Positions 8,818-19,940 of a DNA stretch of 64,000 nt are shown here, piece by piece. The notes under the pieces are model-generated. The model was not told where the DNA came from. It worked only from the letters and a program-made list of their open reading frames with translations, and made no database searches. Origin of the DNA: Neorhizobium sp. NCHU2750 (lineage in GTDB: Bacteria; Pseudomonadota; Alphaproteobacteria; Rhizobiales; Rhizobiaceae); contig NZ_CP030827.1 in NCBI RefSeq assembly GCF_003597675.1, positions 3,717,501-3,781,500 on the forward strand, given 5' to 3'. Numbering within the stretch: position 1 is the stretch's first letter; the number at the start of each line of letters is the position of its first letter. Both the position numbers and the translations under genes were made by a program.

Positions 8818-10287
8818 TTATTTCGGCAGACGCTTCTGCAGGCTGTCGAGGATAACCTTGCCGAGCGCCTGATAGTCCTCGTCGAAATGGTGGCCGCCGT
8901 CGATCGGCACGGCTTCCACCCCGGATGCCTTCATTGTCGGGCATGGATCATCGTCCTCGTCCGTACCGTAGACGCATTGGACAAGGCTGCTCTTGATCTT
9001 AGCGATGTCGTCGGTGGTCGTGCCGCCGTCGCCCGATCCCGCCATGCCGAGCCAGCCGGTGACAGAGATCTCGAAATCGACTTCCTTCGACAGAGCCAGC
9101 AGCGAGAGCTGCTTGACCTTACGCTTCTCCGCCTTCGGCAGAAGATTATAGGAGGCGGGAATGATATCGGCGCCGAAGGAATAGCCGATCAGCACCACAT
9201 TCGAGACACCCCACTTGGCCGTGTAGGTATCGATGATGCGTTTCATGTCCGCGGCCGTTTCCTGCGGGGTGCGCTTGGTCCAGAAATAGCGCAGTGAATC
9301 AACACCGACCGTCGGCAGGCCCTGAGACTGGAAATATTCGCCGAGCTCGCTGTCGATGTCGCGCCATCCGCCGTCGCCGGAATAGATGATTGCCATCGTA
9401 TCCATGGTCGGCTTGGTCTCCAGGATAGAGAGCGGCAGGTCGAGCGCCCCTTCCGGCTTTGCTGCCGTCATCTGGTTGCCGAGCCAGCTGGACAGATATT
9501 CCTCGGCGTCGTCGGATGTTTCCTTGATGACGATGTCGCTGTGATCCTGCTTGAGGCTCAAGGCATGCGTCTTGCCGGCCTGATCCGCATCAGGCGTAAA
9601 GGCGATGGTCACCGGCGCAGGCAATGCGCCATCCGTCAGCCCGTAGACGATGCCGGTATCGGTGACGCGCTTGTCGGCCGGCGTGCACAATTCCTTGGTC
9701 AGCGGAATGACTTCCGTCGGATCGACGGCGATCGCGCTGCCGATCGTGGCGAAAGGCGATTGCGCGATCATGGCCAGCGCCAGCGCGCCGCCTTCCTTCG
9801 CACCGGCCAGGATTGGGTGCCGGTATTCGCGGTTGCCGAGGCGTCGCTGAACCTGCTGCGAAATATCCTCGATATCCGAGACCATGTAGATGCAATCGCC
9901 GTCATCGGTGGCGAGCGACTTCATGTAGGACGGGAAATCGATGCCGACGACGGCCGCACCGTTATCCACCAGTTCCTTGGCCTGAGCCTCTTCGGAAGGT
10001 CCCCAACCCTTGGCATCGGACAGCAGGAACACCATTGCGGTGAGATCCTGCCCCTGCGGCAGATAGATATGCGGCGAAGGCACGAGACCGGTCTGGTAAT
10101 CCTGATCGGATGCCTGGCCCGGTGCTGCAGCTTGGGCCGGATTTTGGGCTGCCGCGGTGGCCGGAGCCTGACCCTGGGCACTATCCTGCGTAACGGCCGG
10201 AGCCGGAGCCTGTGTCTGGGCTTGGCTGACCGACACTGCGGCCGAACTGAGGCCGAGCGCCACAACCAGGGAAAGACATAGCTTCAT
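8818..10287 (-). CDS. atvA: AtvA/AcvB (VirJ-family) periplasmic lysyl-phosphatidylglycerol hydrolase
   Basis: A 489-residue exported protein with a signal peptide (1-23), an Ala/Pro/Gln-rich linker (~24-62), and two VirJ-like alpha/beta-hydrolase units. The C-terminal unit has YSGDGGWRDID, the nucleophile motif GYSFG (Ser at about 370) and a late GGHHFDED His. Agrobacterium AcvB hydrolyses lysyl-phosphatidylglycerol, and R. tropici AtvA is needed for acid tolerance. The architecture and context here match both. The N-terminal unit looks degenerate. The start codon overlaps the stop of lpiA by four bases (10284-10287), so the synthase and the hydrolase are translationally coupled. It is absent from most bacteria that only carry mprF. 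Confidence 0.92.
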   Translation of the reverse strand: MKLCLSLVVALGLSSAAVSVSQAQTQAPAPAVTQDSAQGQAPATAAAQNPAQAAAPGQASDQDYQTGLVPSPHIYLPQGQDLTAMVFLLSDAKGWGPSEEAQAKELVDNGAAVVGIDFPSYMKSLATDDGDCIYMVSDIEDISQQVQRRLGNREYRHPILAGAKEGGALALAMIAQSPFATIGSAIAVDPTEVIPLTKELCTPADKRVTDTGIVYGLTDGALPAPVTIAFTPDADQAGKTHALSLKQDHSDIVIKETSDDAEEYLSSWLGNQMTAAKPEGALDLPLSILETKPTMDTMAIIYSGDGGWRDIDSELGEYFQSQGLPTVGVDSLRYFWTKRTPQETAADMKRIIDTYTAKWGVSNVVLIGYSFGADIIPASYNLLPKAEKRKVKQLSLLALSKEVDFEISVTGWLGMAGSGDGGTTTDDIAKIKSSLVQCVYGTDEDDDPCPTMKASGVEAVPIDGGHHFDEDYQALGKVILDSLQKRLPK

Positions 10288-12860
10288 TTACCGACCACTC
10301 CTCTTAATCCACCACCGATCAGAAGCGTCGCATCCATCATCGCCACGGCGGGCCCAATGCCCGATACAGCCAGATAACGCGGTTCCCATCGCGGTTGAAA
10401 CTTTGACTTGAAGGCCTTCAGGCCTTTGAAATTGTAGAATCTTTCGCCGTGTTCAAAGATCACGCTGCCGATCCGGTCCCAGGCCGGCGCCGATTCCCGC
10501 TGTGCCATGCCCGAAAGCGGCGCCATGCCGAGATTGAACTGCCTGAACCCTTGGTCCCGCAGATACTCCATGATCTTGACGAAAAGAAAGTCCATCGATC
10601 CTTTTGGCGCATCCGGCATGAAACGCATCAGATCGACCGTGCCCTCTTGACGCGTGCCGGTCACTGCAAGCGTGGCGAAGGCAACGACCTGGCCTTCTTT
10701 CCTGAGGATGGCGACGGGCTGGGCCAGAACGTAATCGTCCCGGAACGCACCCAGCGAGAAGGTCTTCTCGCGCGTATTGTGGTCGTCGAGCCATGCATCG
10801 GAAACGGCCCTCAGCTCGGCAAGATGCGGTGCCACCTCTTCCGGCTGCAGCAACTCGAACTCGAGCCCTTCGCGGACCCCCTTGTTGATCGCCTGGCGCA
10901 AGGCAGCAAGCCGGCTTCCCTTCAATTCGAAGGCTGGCAGATCGACGACCGCAAGTTCGCCGAGCCGGAAGGCGCGCATGCCGGCATCGGTACAGGAAGC
11001 AAGAAGATCCGGCGAGATCTGGTAGAACACAGCCCGGCCGCCGCCGGTCCGTGCTTCCTCGACGAAGCGCCAGACGAGTTCCGCGGCTTCTTCGCTCGGG
11101 CCGACCGGGTCGAACAGCGCAATCCACGACCGCCCCTGGATACCGTACATGATGAAGGACTTGCCACTCGTCGAGAACATCAGCCGCTTGTCGCCCATTC
11201 GCACAAGATTGGCGTCGGCATAATCCTGCGCCATGGCGATTTCGGTCGCCTGCGCGAGGTCGTCGCTCGAAGACGGTTGCGAGCGTCGCACGGCCGGCCT
11301 CAAAAGGCTGAAGATCGATACGACGGCGGCCACGATGGCAATCCCGAGCGTCGCACGCAGGCCGCGCGGCGCCTCGGCCTCGAATTCGAACTGCCACCAG
11401 AGTTCCCGGCTGTAATCCACTTCACGATAGACGAAGAACAGGATCGTCGTTGCCGCCGCGACAAGGATCAGCATGGCGACGATCCATGGTGGAGTGAGCG
11501 CCTGGCGCAGCATCGAGGCCGGTCGATTGAACTGCTTGGCGCTGAGCAGCAGGCCGGCAAGCAGGATCGCGAGGAAGATCGCCTCGAACAGCGCCAGCGC
11601 CTTGACCAGCGAAAACAGCAGGCCAAGCGCAGTACAGATCGTTGCCGTCCACCAGGCACCGTCCAGCCTCTGCCCGATGCCGCGGGCCGAGACGAAGAGC
11701 AGGATGCCGATGACGCTGGAGAGGAAATGCGCGCCTTCCACCAGAGGCTCCGGCAGGTAATCACCGAGGAAATCGAGATTCCAGTCGGGCGTCGGCGTGA
11801 CGCTCGACAGCACCAGCATGGCGCCGGCCAGCAGCGCAAAGGCGGAAAGCAGCATCGGCGCCAGCCGGAATTCCAGCTTGCGCAAAGTCGATGCCACCGG
11901 ATGGTTCGCCAGCTGCCGCGCCTCGAGCACGATGACGAACAGCGTTGCAATGAGCAGCGGCAGAACGTGATAGATGACGCGATAGAGAACCAAGCTGCCG
12001 AGCACCTGATCGATATCGACCGTATTGCCGAGCGCCGCGACGATGACCGTCTCGAACACGCCGAGCCCCGCCGGGACGTGGCTGAGGACGCCGGCCCCGA
12101 CCGCCGTTGCATAGATGGCAAGGAAGGAGGGCCAGCCGAGATCCGTATGCGGCAGGAGAACATAAAGTGTCGAGGCCGATGCGGCGATATCGAGCGCAGT
12201 CACCAGGAACTGCTGCGACGATGTCCGGCTGTCCGGCAGGCGCACATGCACATGCCCGATGGTGATTACCCGCCCATCACGCCCGATGAAGACCAGAATC
12301 GAAAGCGCGATAATGATGACCAGTGCCACGCCGCGGATGATGTTTGGGTCCACGCCGATAACGTCGCCCATGCGCGGTGCCGTGGCCAGGCAGGCAAGCG
12401 CGGTAACCGAAAGCAGGCCGATACCGAAGGCGAATGTGACGAAGGCGATGACCCGACCGATATCTTCCGGAGACAGGCCGAGCCGCGAGTAGCCGCGGAA
12501 GCGGATGGCGCCGCCGCTGAGCGCGCCGAAGCCGGCTGTGTTTCCGACGGCATAGGCGCTGAATGCGGTCATCGCCACCGGCACCGTCGGCAGTTTCCGG
12601 CCAATATAGGTCAAGGCATTGAGATCGTAGCCCACCAGCGCCGCAAAGCTCAGTCCGGTAAAGAAGATGGCGAGAGCAACCGACGACCATTCCGTCGCCA
12701 TCAGCGCCGCGATGACGTCGTCGTAACTGACCTCAGTGGTCAGCTCATAGATCGCAAATGAGGTAAAGCCGAAAACCACGAGCACGACGAGCGGCACGAA
12801 TATGCCGCGATGCTCCTGAAAAAACTCTCGAATTCGACTGTAACGACTGTTGGACGCCAT
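10284..12860 (-). CDS. lpiA: LpiA/MprF-type phosphatidylglycerol lysyltransferase
   Basis: A bifunctional inner-membrane enzyme (858 residues from ATG 12860) that moves lysine from lysyl-tRNA to phosphatidylglycerol and flips the product. The N-terminal ~540 residues form about 14 membrane segments (the UPF0104/flippase part). The C-terminal ~300 residues are the cytosolic DUF2156 GNAT-like synthase domain, with KRLMFSTSGKSFIMYGIQGR, ALFDPVGP and FNLGMAPLSGM. An in-frame TTG at 12932 is possible, but ATG 12860 starts just before the usual short soluble N-terminus. The gene is first in the lpiA-atvA operon. In rhizobia this operon is low-pH inducible and affects resistance to cationic peptides and host interaction. 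Here that is inferred from homology. Confidence 0.92.
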   Translation of the reverse strand: MASNSRYSRIREFFQEHRGIFVPLVVLVVFGFTSFAIYELTTEVSYDDVIAALMATEWSSVALAIFFTGLSFAALVGYDLNALTYIGRKLPTVPVAMTAFSAYAVGNTAGFGALSGGAIRFRGYSRLGLSPEDIGRVIAFVTFAFGIGLLSVTALACLATAPRMGDVIGVDPNIIRGVALVIIIALSILVFIGRDGRVITIGHVHVRLPDSRTSSQQFLVTALDIAASASTLYVLLPHTDLGWPSFLAIYATAVGAGVLSHVPAGLGVFETVIVAALGNTVDIDQVLGSLVLYRVIYHVLPLLIATLFVIVLEARQLANHPVASTLRKLEFRLAPMLLSAFALLAGAMLVLSSVTPTPDWNLDFLGDYLPEPLVEGAHFLSSVIGILLFVSARGIGQRLDGAWWTATICTALGLLFSLVKALALFEAIFLAILLAGLLLSAKQFNRPASMLRQALTPPWIVAMLILVAAATTILFFVYREVDYSRELWWQFEFEAEAPRGLRATLGIAIVAAVVSIFSLLRPAVRRSQPSSSDDLAQATEIAMAQDYADANLVRMGDKRLMFSTSGKSFIMYGIQGRSWIALFDPVGPSEEAAELVWRFVEEARTGGGRAVFYQISPDLLASCTDAGMRAFRLGELAVVDLPAFELKGSRLAALRQAINKGVREGLEFELLQPEEVAPHLAELRAVSDAWLDDHNTREKTFSLGAFRDDYVLAQPVAILRKEGQVVAFATLAVTGTRQEGTVDLMRFMPDAPKGSMDFLFVKIMEYLRDQGFRQFNLGMAPLSGMAQRESAPAWDRIGSVIFEHGERFYNFKGLKAFKSKFQPRWEPRYLAVSGIGPAVAMMDATLLIGGGLRGVVGK

Positions 12861-12965
12861 GGATTGCTTTGCCTTCGAGACAAGCTGGAAATCGGGAAGT
12901 GGCAATTGCGCAGGGAAAAGCAATTCGATCAAGGCTTAAGTGTGTCATCCGGCCATCACGGTTGT

Positions 12966-12977
12966 TGATCGCGATCA
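12966..12977. promoter_or_regulatory. Perfect palindrome upstream of lpiA (candidate operator)
   Basis: TGATCGCGATCA is a perfect 12-bp inverted repeat in an otherwise unstructured promoter region, about 105 bp from the lpiA start codon. Position and symmetry suggest a dimeric regulator site. I do not recognise it as the site of a known acid-response regulator, and a chance palindrome in GC-rich DNA is possible. Confidence 0.3.
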
Positions 12978-13137
12978 CCAAATGAGAAGGAATTCCCGCA
13001 TATGGAGTGGGGAAATACTGTCGCCCTCGATAGATGAACAGGGCGCCCCGGCCTGTGCGGAGTGGCCGGCGATGGCAACAGCCGCGGCCAGCATCGAATG
13101 CTGCAAACAGCGATCCGGCCGCCCATGGCCCAAACGC

Positions 13138-13162
13138 CAAAAGGGGCGCTTTCGCGCCCCTT
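13138..13162 (-). terminator. Intrinsic terminator of the ara/chvE-gguAB operon
   Basis: On the minus strand the sequence reads AAGGGGCGC-GAAA-GCGCCCCTT followed by TTGG. This is a 9-bp GC-rich stem with a stable GAAA tetraloop and a short T-run, 25 bp after the gguB stop. It closes the minus-strand operon that starts at 20966. Confidence 0.85.
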
Positions 13163-13186
13163 GGTCATTGCGGAAATCGGAATTCG

Positions 13187-14377
13187 TCAGCGGCGCTGGT
13201 TGTAGACGTCGACGCAGACGGCGCCGAGCAGCACCAGCCCCTTGATGACCTGCTGGTAGTCGATGCCGATGCCGAGGATCGACATGCCGTTGTTCATCAC
13301 ACCCATCAGGAAGGCGCCGATGACGGCACCCGTCACCTTGCCGACGCCGCCGTAAGCCGAAGCGCCGCCGATGAAGCAGGCCGCGATGACGTCGAGCTCG
13401 AAACCGGTACCGGCCTTCGGCGTGGCGCTGTTGAGGCGGGCCGCAACGACGAGACCGGCCAGTGCCGCGAGCACGCCCATGTTGACGAAAGTCCAGAACA
13501 CCAGCCGCGTCGTCTTGATGCCCGACAGTTCCGCCGCACGCGCATTGCCGCCGACGGCATAGATCTGCCGTCCAAGGATGGTGCGGTTGGTGAAGAAGCC
13601 GTAGGCGACGATCAGCACGGCCATGATGATCATCACATTCGGCAGGCCGCGATGCGAGGCGATCAGATAGGCCACATAGGCGATGGCGGCAAATACGACG
13701 ATATTCTTGCCGATGAAGAAGCCCATCGGCTCGCTCTCGACCCCGTGCACCACTCGGCGGCCACGGCTGCGGAAATTCTGCCAGACCATTGCGACGGCAA
13801 GCAGGATGCCGACGATGAGCGAGGTCAGGTAGATGCCGCCGTCGGACGAAATGAGTTCGACGAGATAGCCCGAGGACAGCTTCTGGAAGATCGGCGGGAA
13901 CGGACCGATCGCCTGGCTGCCCAGGATCGCGATCATGAAGCCGCGGAACACCAGCATGCCGGCAAGTGTGACGATGAAGGACGGTATCTTGAAATAGGCG
14001 ACGAAATAGCCCTGAACACCGCCGATAATGCCGCCGGCAATCAGGCAGGCGATGATCGCCAGCCAGATATCGACGCCCCATCGGACCATCAGCAGGCCCG
14101 CGAGCCCGCCGATGAAGCCGGCGACGGAGCCGACAGAAAGATCGATATGGCCGGTGACGATGACCATCAGCATGCCGAGCGCCATGATGACGATATAGGC
14201 GTTCTGCAGCACGATATTGGTGACGTTGAGCGGCTTCAGAAGAATGCCGTCGGTCATGATCTGGAAGAAGATGACGATGACGACCAGCGAAATCAGCATG
14301 CCGTAATCGCGAAGATTGTCCTTCCAGAACCCTGTCGCCGCTTTGGGAGCGACAATTGCTTCCTGTGGGGTGCTCAT
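13187..14377 (-). CDS. gguB: GguB/MmsB sugar ABC transporter permease
   Basis: Inner-membrane permease (396 residues) of the carbohydrate-uptake type 2 (RbsC/XylH) family, partner of GguA and ChvE. It has about 10-12 membrane segments and the family motif GHIDLSVGSVAGF in the first third. IPSFIVTLAGMLVFRG follows, then IYAVGGNARAAELSGI (the coupling-loop region), and it ends with FIGGASAYGGVGKVTGAVIG. The start at 14377 lies three bases after the gguA stop, so translation is probably coupled. Last gene of the operon, with a terminator directly after. Known substrates of the ChvE-GguAB system in Agrobacterium are several aldoses, including galactose, arabinose, xylose and glucose. Confidence 0.93.
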   Translation of the reverse strand: MSTPQEAIVAPKAATGFWKDNLRDYGMLISLVVIVIFFQIMTDGILLKPLNVTNIVLQNAYIVIMALGMLMVIVTGHIDLSVGSVAGFIGGLAGLLMVRWGVDIWLAIIACLIAGGIIGGVQGYFVAYFKIPSFIVTLAGMLVFRGFMIAILGSQAIGPFPPIFQKLSSGYLVELISSDGGIYLTSLIVGILLAVAMVWQNFRSRGRRVVHGVESEPMGFFIGKNIVVFAAIAYVAYLIASHRGLPNVMIIMAVLIVAYGFFTNRTILGRQIYAVGGNARAAELSGIKTTRLVFWTFVNMGVLAALAGLVVAARLNSATPKAGTGFELDVIAACFIGGASAYGGVGKVTGAVIGAFLMGVMNNGMSILGIGIDYQQVIKGLVLLGAVCVDVYNQRR

Positions 14378-14380
14378 GGA

Positions 14381-15940
<1,560 letters not shown>

Positions 15941-15960
15941 GAACAACTCCCAATATGAAG

Positions 15961-15990
15961 AGGCCGCGCGGCGAAGGCACCGCGCGGCCT
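15961..15990 (-). other. Stem-loop between chvE and gguA (mRNA stabiliser or attenuator)
   Basis: A perfect 11-bp inverted repeat (AGGCCGCGCGG / CCGCGCGGCCT, loop of 8) starts six bases after the chvE stop. There is no T-run, so complete termination is unlikely. A structure of this kind behind a binding-protein gene usually raises binding-protein mRNA relative to the membrane components. A closely similar element follows ytfQ at 22262-22288. Confidence 0.75.
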
Positions 15991-15996
15991 TGACGA

Positions 15997-17058
15997 TTAC
16001 TTGAGCTGGTCTTCCTTGTAGTAGCCGCTCTTGATCAGGAGATCGACATTGGTCTTGTCGATGGCAACCGGCTTCAGAAGGTAGGACGGAACGACCTTGA
16101 CGCCGTTATTGTAGGTCTTGGTGTCGTTGACCTGCGGCTCCTTGCCGTTCATCACCGCATCGACCATGTCGACGGTGACCTTGGCGAGGTCGCGGGTATC
16201 CTTGAAGATCGTCGAATACTGCTCGCCCGCCATGATCGACTTGACCGAAGGTACTTCGGCGTCCTGGCCGGACACGAACGGCATCGGCATGTCGCCGGAA
16301 CCGTAGCCGACGCCCTTCAGCGACGACAGGATGCCGATCGAGATACCGTCATAGGGAGACAGAACGGCGTTGAGCTTCTTGTCGGAATAGGTCGAGGACA
16401 GGATGGCGTCCATGCGGGCCTGGGCAGTTGCCGGGTCCCAGCGCAGGGTGGCGACCTTGTCCATGCCGGTCTGGCCGGAACCGACCACGAGCGTGCCCTT
16501 GTCGATCAGCGGCTGCAGCACGCTCATCGCACCATCGTAGAAGAAGTAGGCGTTGTTGTCGTCCGGCGAACCGCCGAAGAGCTCGATGTTGAACGGGCCC
16601 TTTTCTGTGTCGGCCTTGAGAGCCTTGACCAGCGAGGTTGCCTGCAGGACGCCGACCTGGAAGTTGTCGAACGTCGCGTAATAGTCGACATTCGGCGTGT
16701 CGCGGATCAGGCGGTCATAGGCGATGACCTTGATGCCGGCGCTGTGTGCCTGGGCCAGAACGTCCGACAGCGTCGTGCCGTCGATCGAGGCAACGACCAG
16801 AACCTTGGCGCCCTTGGTGATCATGTTCTCGATCTGGGAGAGCTGGTTCGGGATATCGTCTTCAGCATACTGAAGATCGGTATCGTAGCCGCGTTCCTTC
16901 AGGACCTTGATCATGTTGTCGCCGTCGGCGATCCAGCGGGCGGAAGACTTGGTCGGCATGGCAACGCCGACGAGGCCCTTGTCCGCGGACCATGCGGGGG
17001 CTGCGACGGCCATCGAGGCCAGCATCGCCGCGGTGGTCAGAAACTTCAAAATTTTCAT
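15997..17058 (-). CDS. chvE: ChvE-type periplasmic multiple-sugar-binding protein
   Basis: A 353-residue exported binding protein. The signal peptide is 1-25 (ending PAWSA), and the mature protein matches Agrobacterium ChvE almost segment by segment: [74 protein letters not shown], and the end GYYKEDQLK. The sugar-contacting aromatic and acidic residues of these segments are present. ChvE feeds GguAB and, in Agrobacterium, also binds the VirA sensor to boost vir gene induction. No virA is in this window. The start is ATG 17058 with GGAGGAG upstream, 101 bp after the dehydratase stop. It is followed by a strong hairpin. Confidence 0.95.
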   Translation of the reverse strand: MKILKFLTTAAMLASMAVAAPAWSADKGLVGVAMPTKSSARWIADGDNMIKVLKERGYDTDLQYAEDDIPNQLSQIENMITKGAKVLVVASIDGTTLSDVLAQAHSAGIKVIAYDRLIRDTPNVDYYATFDNFQVGVLQATSLVKALKADTEKGPFNIELFGGSPDDNNAYFFYDGAMSVLQPLIDKGTLVVGSGQTGMDKVATLRWDPATAQARMDAILSSTYSDKKLNAVLSPYDGISIGILSSLKGVGYGSGDMPMPFVSGQDAEVPSVKSIMAGEQYSTIFKDTRDLAKVTVDMVDAVMNGKEPQVNDTKTYNNGVKVVPSYLLKPVAIDKTNVDLLIKSGYYKEDQLK

Positions 17059-17159
17059 AAGTACACTCCTCCTAACGGGTCGGCTCCCAACGAGCCGCCG
17101 ATCTTGATCCTCCTGCGTCGGACGGCCTCCTTGCCGTCCGACGGTGACTGGCATGCGCG

Positions 17160-19004
17160 TCAGTGGTTGTCGCGCGGCAGTCCTTCGGTCTGTGCGATAC
17201 GCTGGTATTTCACGGCCGGTTCGAGAACCGCACCGGTTTCCATCTGTCCGACGATGCCGCGCTGGATTTCCTGCCAAGGCGTCTGGTGCTTCGGATAGTG
17301 ATAGCCGCCATTGGCATCCAGATCACGGCGACGGGCGGCAAGCTCGTCGTCGGAAATCAGGATATTGGCTTCGCCGCGGCCGAGGTCGATGCGCACCCGG
17401 TCGCCGGTCTTCAGCACTGCCAGACCGCCGCCGGCCGCCGCTTCCGGAGAAGCGTTAAGGATCGACGGGCTGCCGGACGTACCGGACTGGCGACCGTCGC
17501 CGATGCAGGCAAGCGAGCTGATACCTCTTTTGAGAAGGTAGTCCGGCGCACGCATGTTGACGACTTCGGCGGCACCCGGATAACCGATCGGGCCGGCACC
17601 GCGCATGAACAGCACCGTATGCTCGTCAATGCCGAGCGACGGGTCGTCGATACGGTGATGATAATCCTCCGGACCGTCGAACACCACAGCCTTGCCTTCG
17701 AACGCCATCGGGTCCTTCGGATTGGACAGGTAGCGCTCGCGGAATTCCGGCGAAATGACGCTGGTCTTCATGATCGCGGAAGAGAACAGGTTGCCGCGCA
17801 GCACGCGGAAGCCGGCACGCTCCTTGAGCGGCTCTTCGTAGCGCTTGATCACCTTGTCGTCTTCGATGATCGCGCCGCGGCAGTTTTCGCCGATCGTCTT
17901 GCCGTTGACGGTGATCGCATCCTCGTTGATCAGGCCCTGGCCCATCAGCTGGTTGACGACCGCCGGAACGCCGCCGGCATGGTAATAGTCCTCGCCGAGA
18001 TATTCGCCGGCCGGCTGCAGGTTGACGAGAAGCGGCACTTCCTCGCCATAGGTCTGCCAGTCGTCGACCGTCAGTTCCACGCCGATATGACGGGCAAGCG
18101 CGTTGAGGTGGATCGGCGCATTGGTCGAACCGCCGATTGCCGAGTTGACGCGGATTGCGTTGACGAAGGCGTCTTTGGTCAGGATGTCGGACGGCTTCAG
18201 GTCTTCCTTGACCATCTCGACGATGCGAAGACCGGTCAGATAGGCAATTTCCTGGCGGTCGCGATAGGGAGCCGGAATGGCGGCCGAACCCGGAAGCTGC
18301 ATGCCGAGCGCCTCGGCGAGCGAGTTCATCGTCGTGGCCGTGCCCATCGTGTTGCAATAGCCGGTGGACGGAGCGGAAGACGCGACCAGCTTGACGAAGC
18401 CGGCATAGTCGATCTCGCCCTTCGCCAGAAGTTCGCGCGCCTTCCAGACGATCGTGCCTGAGCCGGTGCGCTCGCCGCGGAACCATCCGTTCAGCATCGG
18501 GCCGACCGACAGCGCGATCGACGGGATGTTGACGGTGGCCGCGGCCATAAGACAGGCCGGCGTGGTCTTGTCGCAGCCGATGGTCAGCACGACGGCATCG
18601 AGCGGATAACCGTAAAGCACTTCGACAAGGCCGAGATAGGCGAGGTTACGGTCGAGGCCGGCGGTCGGGCGCTTGCCGGTTTCCTGGATCGGATGGACCG
18701 GGAATTCGATGGCGATACCGCCGGCTTCACGGATACCTTCGCGCAGGCGCGTCGCGAGCTCAAGGTGATGGCGGTTACAGGGCGACAGGTCGGAACCCGT
18801 CTGCGCAATGCCGATGATCGGGCGATCCGACTGCAGTTCGGCCTGGCTGAGGCCGAAATTCATGTAGCGCTCGAGATAAAGCGCCGTCATGTCGATATTG
18901 TCCGGGTTGTCGAACCACGCCCGCGAACGCAGGCGACCCTTCAAGCCGTTATTGCCGTCAGCCTGGGCGACATCGGTGGACGGAGTCTTTCCGTTACTTG
19001 TCAT
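17160..19004 (-). CDS. IlvD/Edd-family sugar-acid dehydratase (L-arabinonate / D-xylonate type)
   Basis: A 614-residue Fe-S dehydratase closely resembling Caulobacter XylD and the R. leguminosarum L-arabinonate dehydratase. It shares [67 protein letters not shown] and [14 protein letters not shown]. The three conserved Cys residues for the [2Fe-2S] cluster lie in the CNRHH, GCDKTTP and YCNTMG segments. The reaction removes water from an aldonate to give a 2-keto-3-deoxy acid. Substrate preference (arabinonate, xylonate, fuconate, galactonate) cannot be decided by eye. The neighbouring dehydrogenase and the AraD1 gene favour L-arabinonate. It starts two bases after the dehydrogenase stop. Confidence 0.88.
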   Translation of the reverse strand: MTSNGKTPSTDVAQADGNNGLKGRLRSRAWFDNPDNIDMTALYLERYMNFGLSQAELQSDRPIIGIAQTGSDLSPCNRHHLELATRLREGIREAGGIAIEFPVHPIQETGKRPTAGLDRNLAYLGLVEVLYGYPLDAVVLTIGCDKTTPACLMAAATVNIPSIALSVGPMLNGWFRGERTGSGTIVWKARELLAKGEIDYAGFVKLVASSAPSTGYCNTMGTATTMNSLAEALGMQLPGSAAIPAPYRDRQEIAYLTGLRIVEMVKEDLKPSDILTKDAFVNAIRVNSAIGGSTNAPIHLNALARHIGVELTVDDWQTYGEEVPLLVNLQPAGEYLGEDYYHAGGVPAVVNQLMGQGLINEDAITVNGKTIGENCRGAIIEDDKVIKRYEEPLKERAGFRVLRGNLFSSAIMKTSVISPEFRERYLSNPKDPMAFEGKAVVFDGPEDYHHRIDDPSLGIDEHTVLFMRGAGPIGYPGAAEVVNMRAPDYLLKRGISSLACIGDGRQSGTSGSPSILNASPEAAAGGGLAVLKTGDRVRIDLGRGEANILISDDELAARRRDLDANGGYHYPKHQTPWQEIQRGIVGQMETGAVLEPAVKYQRIAQTEGLPRDNH

Positions 19005-19006
19005 TT

Positions 19007-19933
19007 TCAGTCCTCGAATGCTTCAGTTTCGATGCGGCGGCCGAGCAGGAAGGCATCGGCCACATGCACCAACGGCGAAAAATCTGTGTCGCTGGCGCCT
19101 TCGTTCACGAGTGAGACGAAATCCCGATAGAGGTTGCGATATTCGCGATCTTCCTCGACGATCTGTGCCTCGCCATCGACGATGAGCCGGCTTCCGCCAT
19201 GGGTCAACACGATCGGACCTTCTTCGGTCTCGACGCGGATGTCCCAGGTCTGCGGGCCGGTCTGGCGCCAATCGAACTCGGCCGTAACCGGCAGGCCGGA
19301 TGCCGTTGCAAATGTCAGGCTTGCAGCGATCGGCGCGGCGCGATTTTTCGGAAAAGTCAGATTGGATCTGGTCAGCTGGAAGGTTTCCGGCATGATGCGG
19401 GTGACGATCGACAGGGCATTGATGCCCGGATCGAACACGCCGAGCCCGCCCGGCTCCCAGATCCATGCCTGGCCCGGATGCCAGTGACGGACATCTTCCT
19501 TCCATTCGACGGAAACGCTCTTGATCCTGCGTTTGGCGATGAGGGCCCGTGCCGGCTCGACGGCCGCGGCAGCGCGCGAATGCCAGGTGGCAAACAGCGT
19601 CAATCCCTTGGCCTCTGCAAGCTTCTCCAGCGCGAACACTTCCGAAAGCGTCGCACCCGGGGGCTTTTCCAGCATTACATGCTTGCCGGCATCGATCGCG
19701 GCCTTGGCCTGTTCGAACCGGCCCTGCGGCGGCGTGCAGAGAGACACGGCGTCGATCTCGACATCCGAGGCAAGCAGGTCAGCAATGTCGTGAAAACAGT
19801 GCACACCGTCGAGCTGGGCATGGCGGCTCGCAACCGCAACCAGATCGATATCGTCGGTCGCCTTGATCGCACCGAGATGTTGATCCCGTGCGATCTTGCC
19901 CAAGCCGACGATAGCGAGACGAATATTGACCAT
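19007..19933 (-). CDS. Gfo/Idh/MocA aldose 1-dehydrogenase (L-arabinose / D-galactose type)
   Basis: A 308-residue NAD(P)-dependent oxidoreductase, the same length as Azospirillum L-arabinose 1-dehydrogenase and the rhizobial galactose dehydrogenases. The Rossmann motif [11 protein letters not shown] is at the N-terminus, [10 protein letters not shown] carries the conserved Lys of the family, and [26 protein letters not shown] holds the sugar-binding His/Asp region. It should oxidise the sugar to its lactone, the first step of the non-phosphorylating route. ATG 19933 ([10 protein letters not shown]) is chosen over an upstream codon at 19984, which would overlap the preceding gene by ~44 bp. 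It sits between the AraD1 and dehydratase genes with gaps of 7 and 2 bases. Confidence 0.87.
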   Translation of the reverse strand: MVNIRLAIVGLGKIARDQHLGAIKATDDIDLVAVASRHAQLDGVHCFHDIADLLASDVEIDAVSLCTPPQGRFEQAKAAIDAGKHVMLEKPPGATLSEVFALEKLAEAKGLTLFATWHSRAAAAVEPARALIAKRRIKSVSVEWKEDVRHWHPGQAWIWEPGGLGVFDPGINALSIVTRIMPETFQLTRSNLTFPKNRAAPIAASLTFATASGLPVTAEFDWRQTGPQTWDIRVETEEGPIVLTHGGSRLIVDGEAQIVEEDREYRNLYRDFVSLVNEGASDTDFSPLVHVADAFLLGRRIETEAFED

Positions 19934-19940
19934 TGCCGCC

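Larger units (their letters stand above)
12861..13186. other. Intergenic region between gguB and lpiA
   Basis: A 326-bp gap between two minus-strand genes, with no convincing gene. Next to gguB is its terminator (13141-13162). A small hairpin CAGCAT-CGA-ATGCTG lies at 13089-13103. A perfect 12-bp palindrome, TGATCGCGATCA, lies at 12966-12977, about 105 bp upstream of the lpiA start. That is a plausible place for regulator binding. The lpiA promoter must lie in this gap, but I could not fix its -35/-10 elements. Confidence 0.55.

Noticed and set aside
10449..12761. Plus-strand frame of 770 codons opposite lpiA
   Set aside because: Antisense shadow of lpiA with Arg/His-rich low-quality sequence and no ribosome site or known domain.
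12745..13140. Minus-strand frame in the gguB-lpiA gap
   Set aside because: It overlaps the lpiA N-terminus in another frame and has no ribosome site or recognisable motif.
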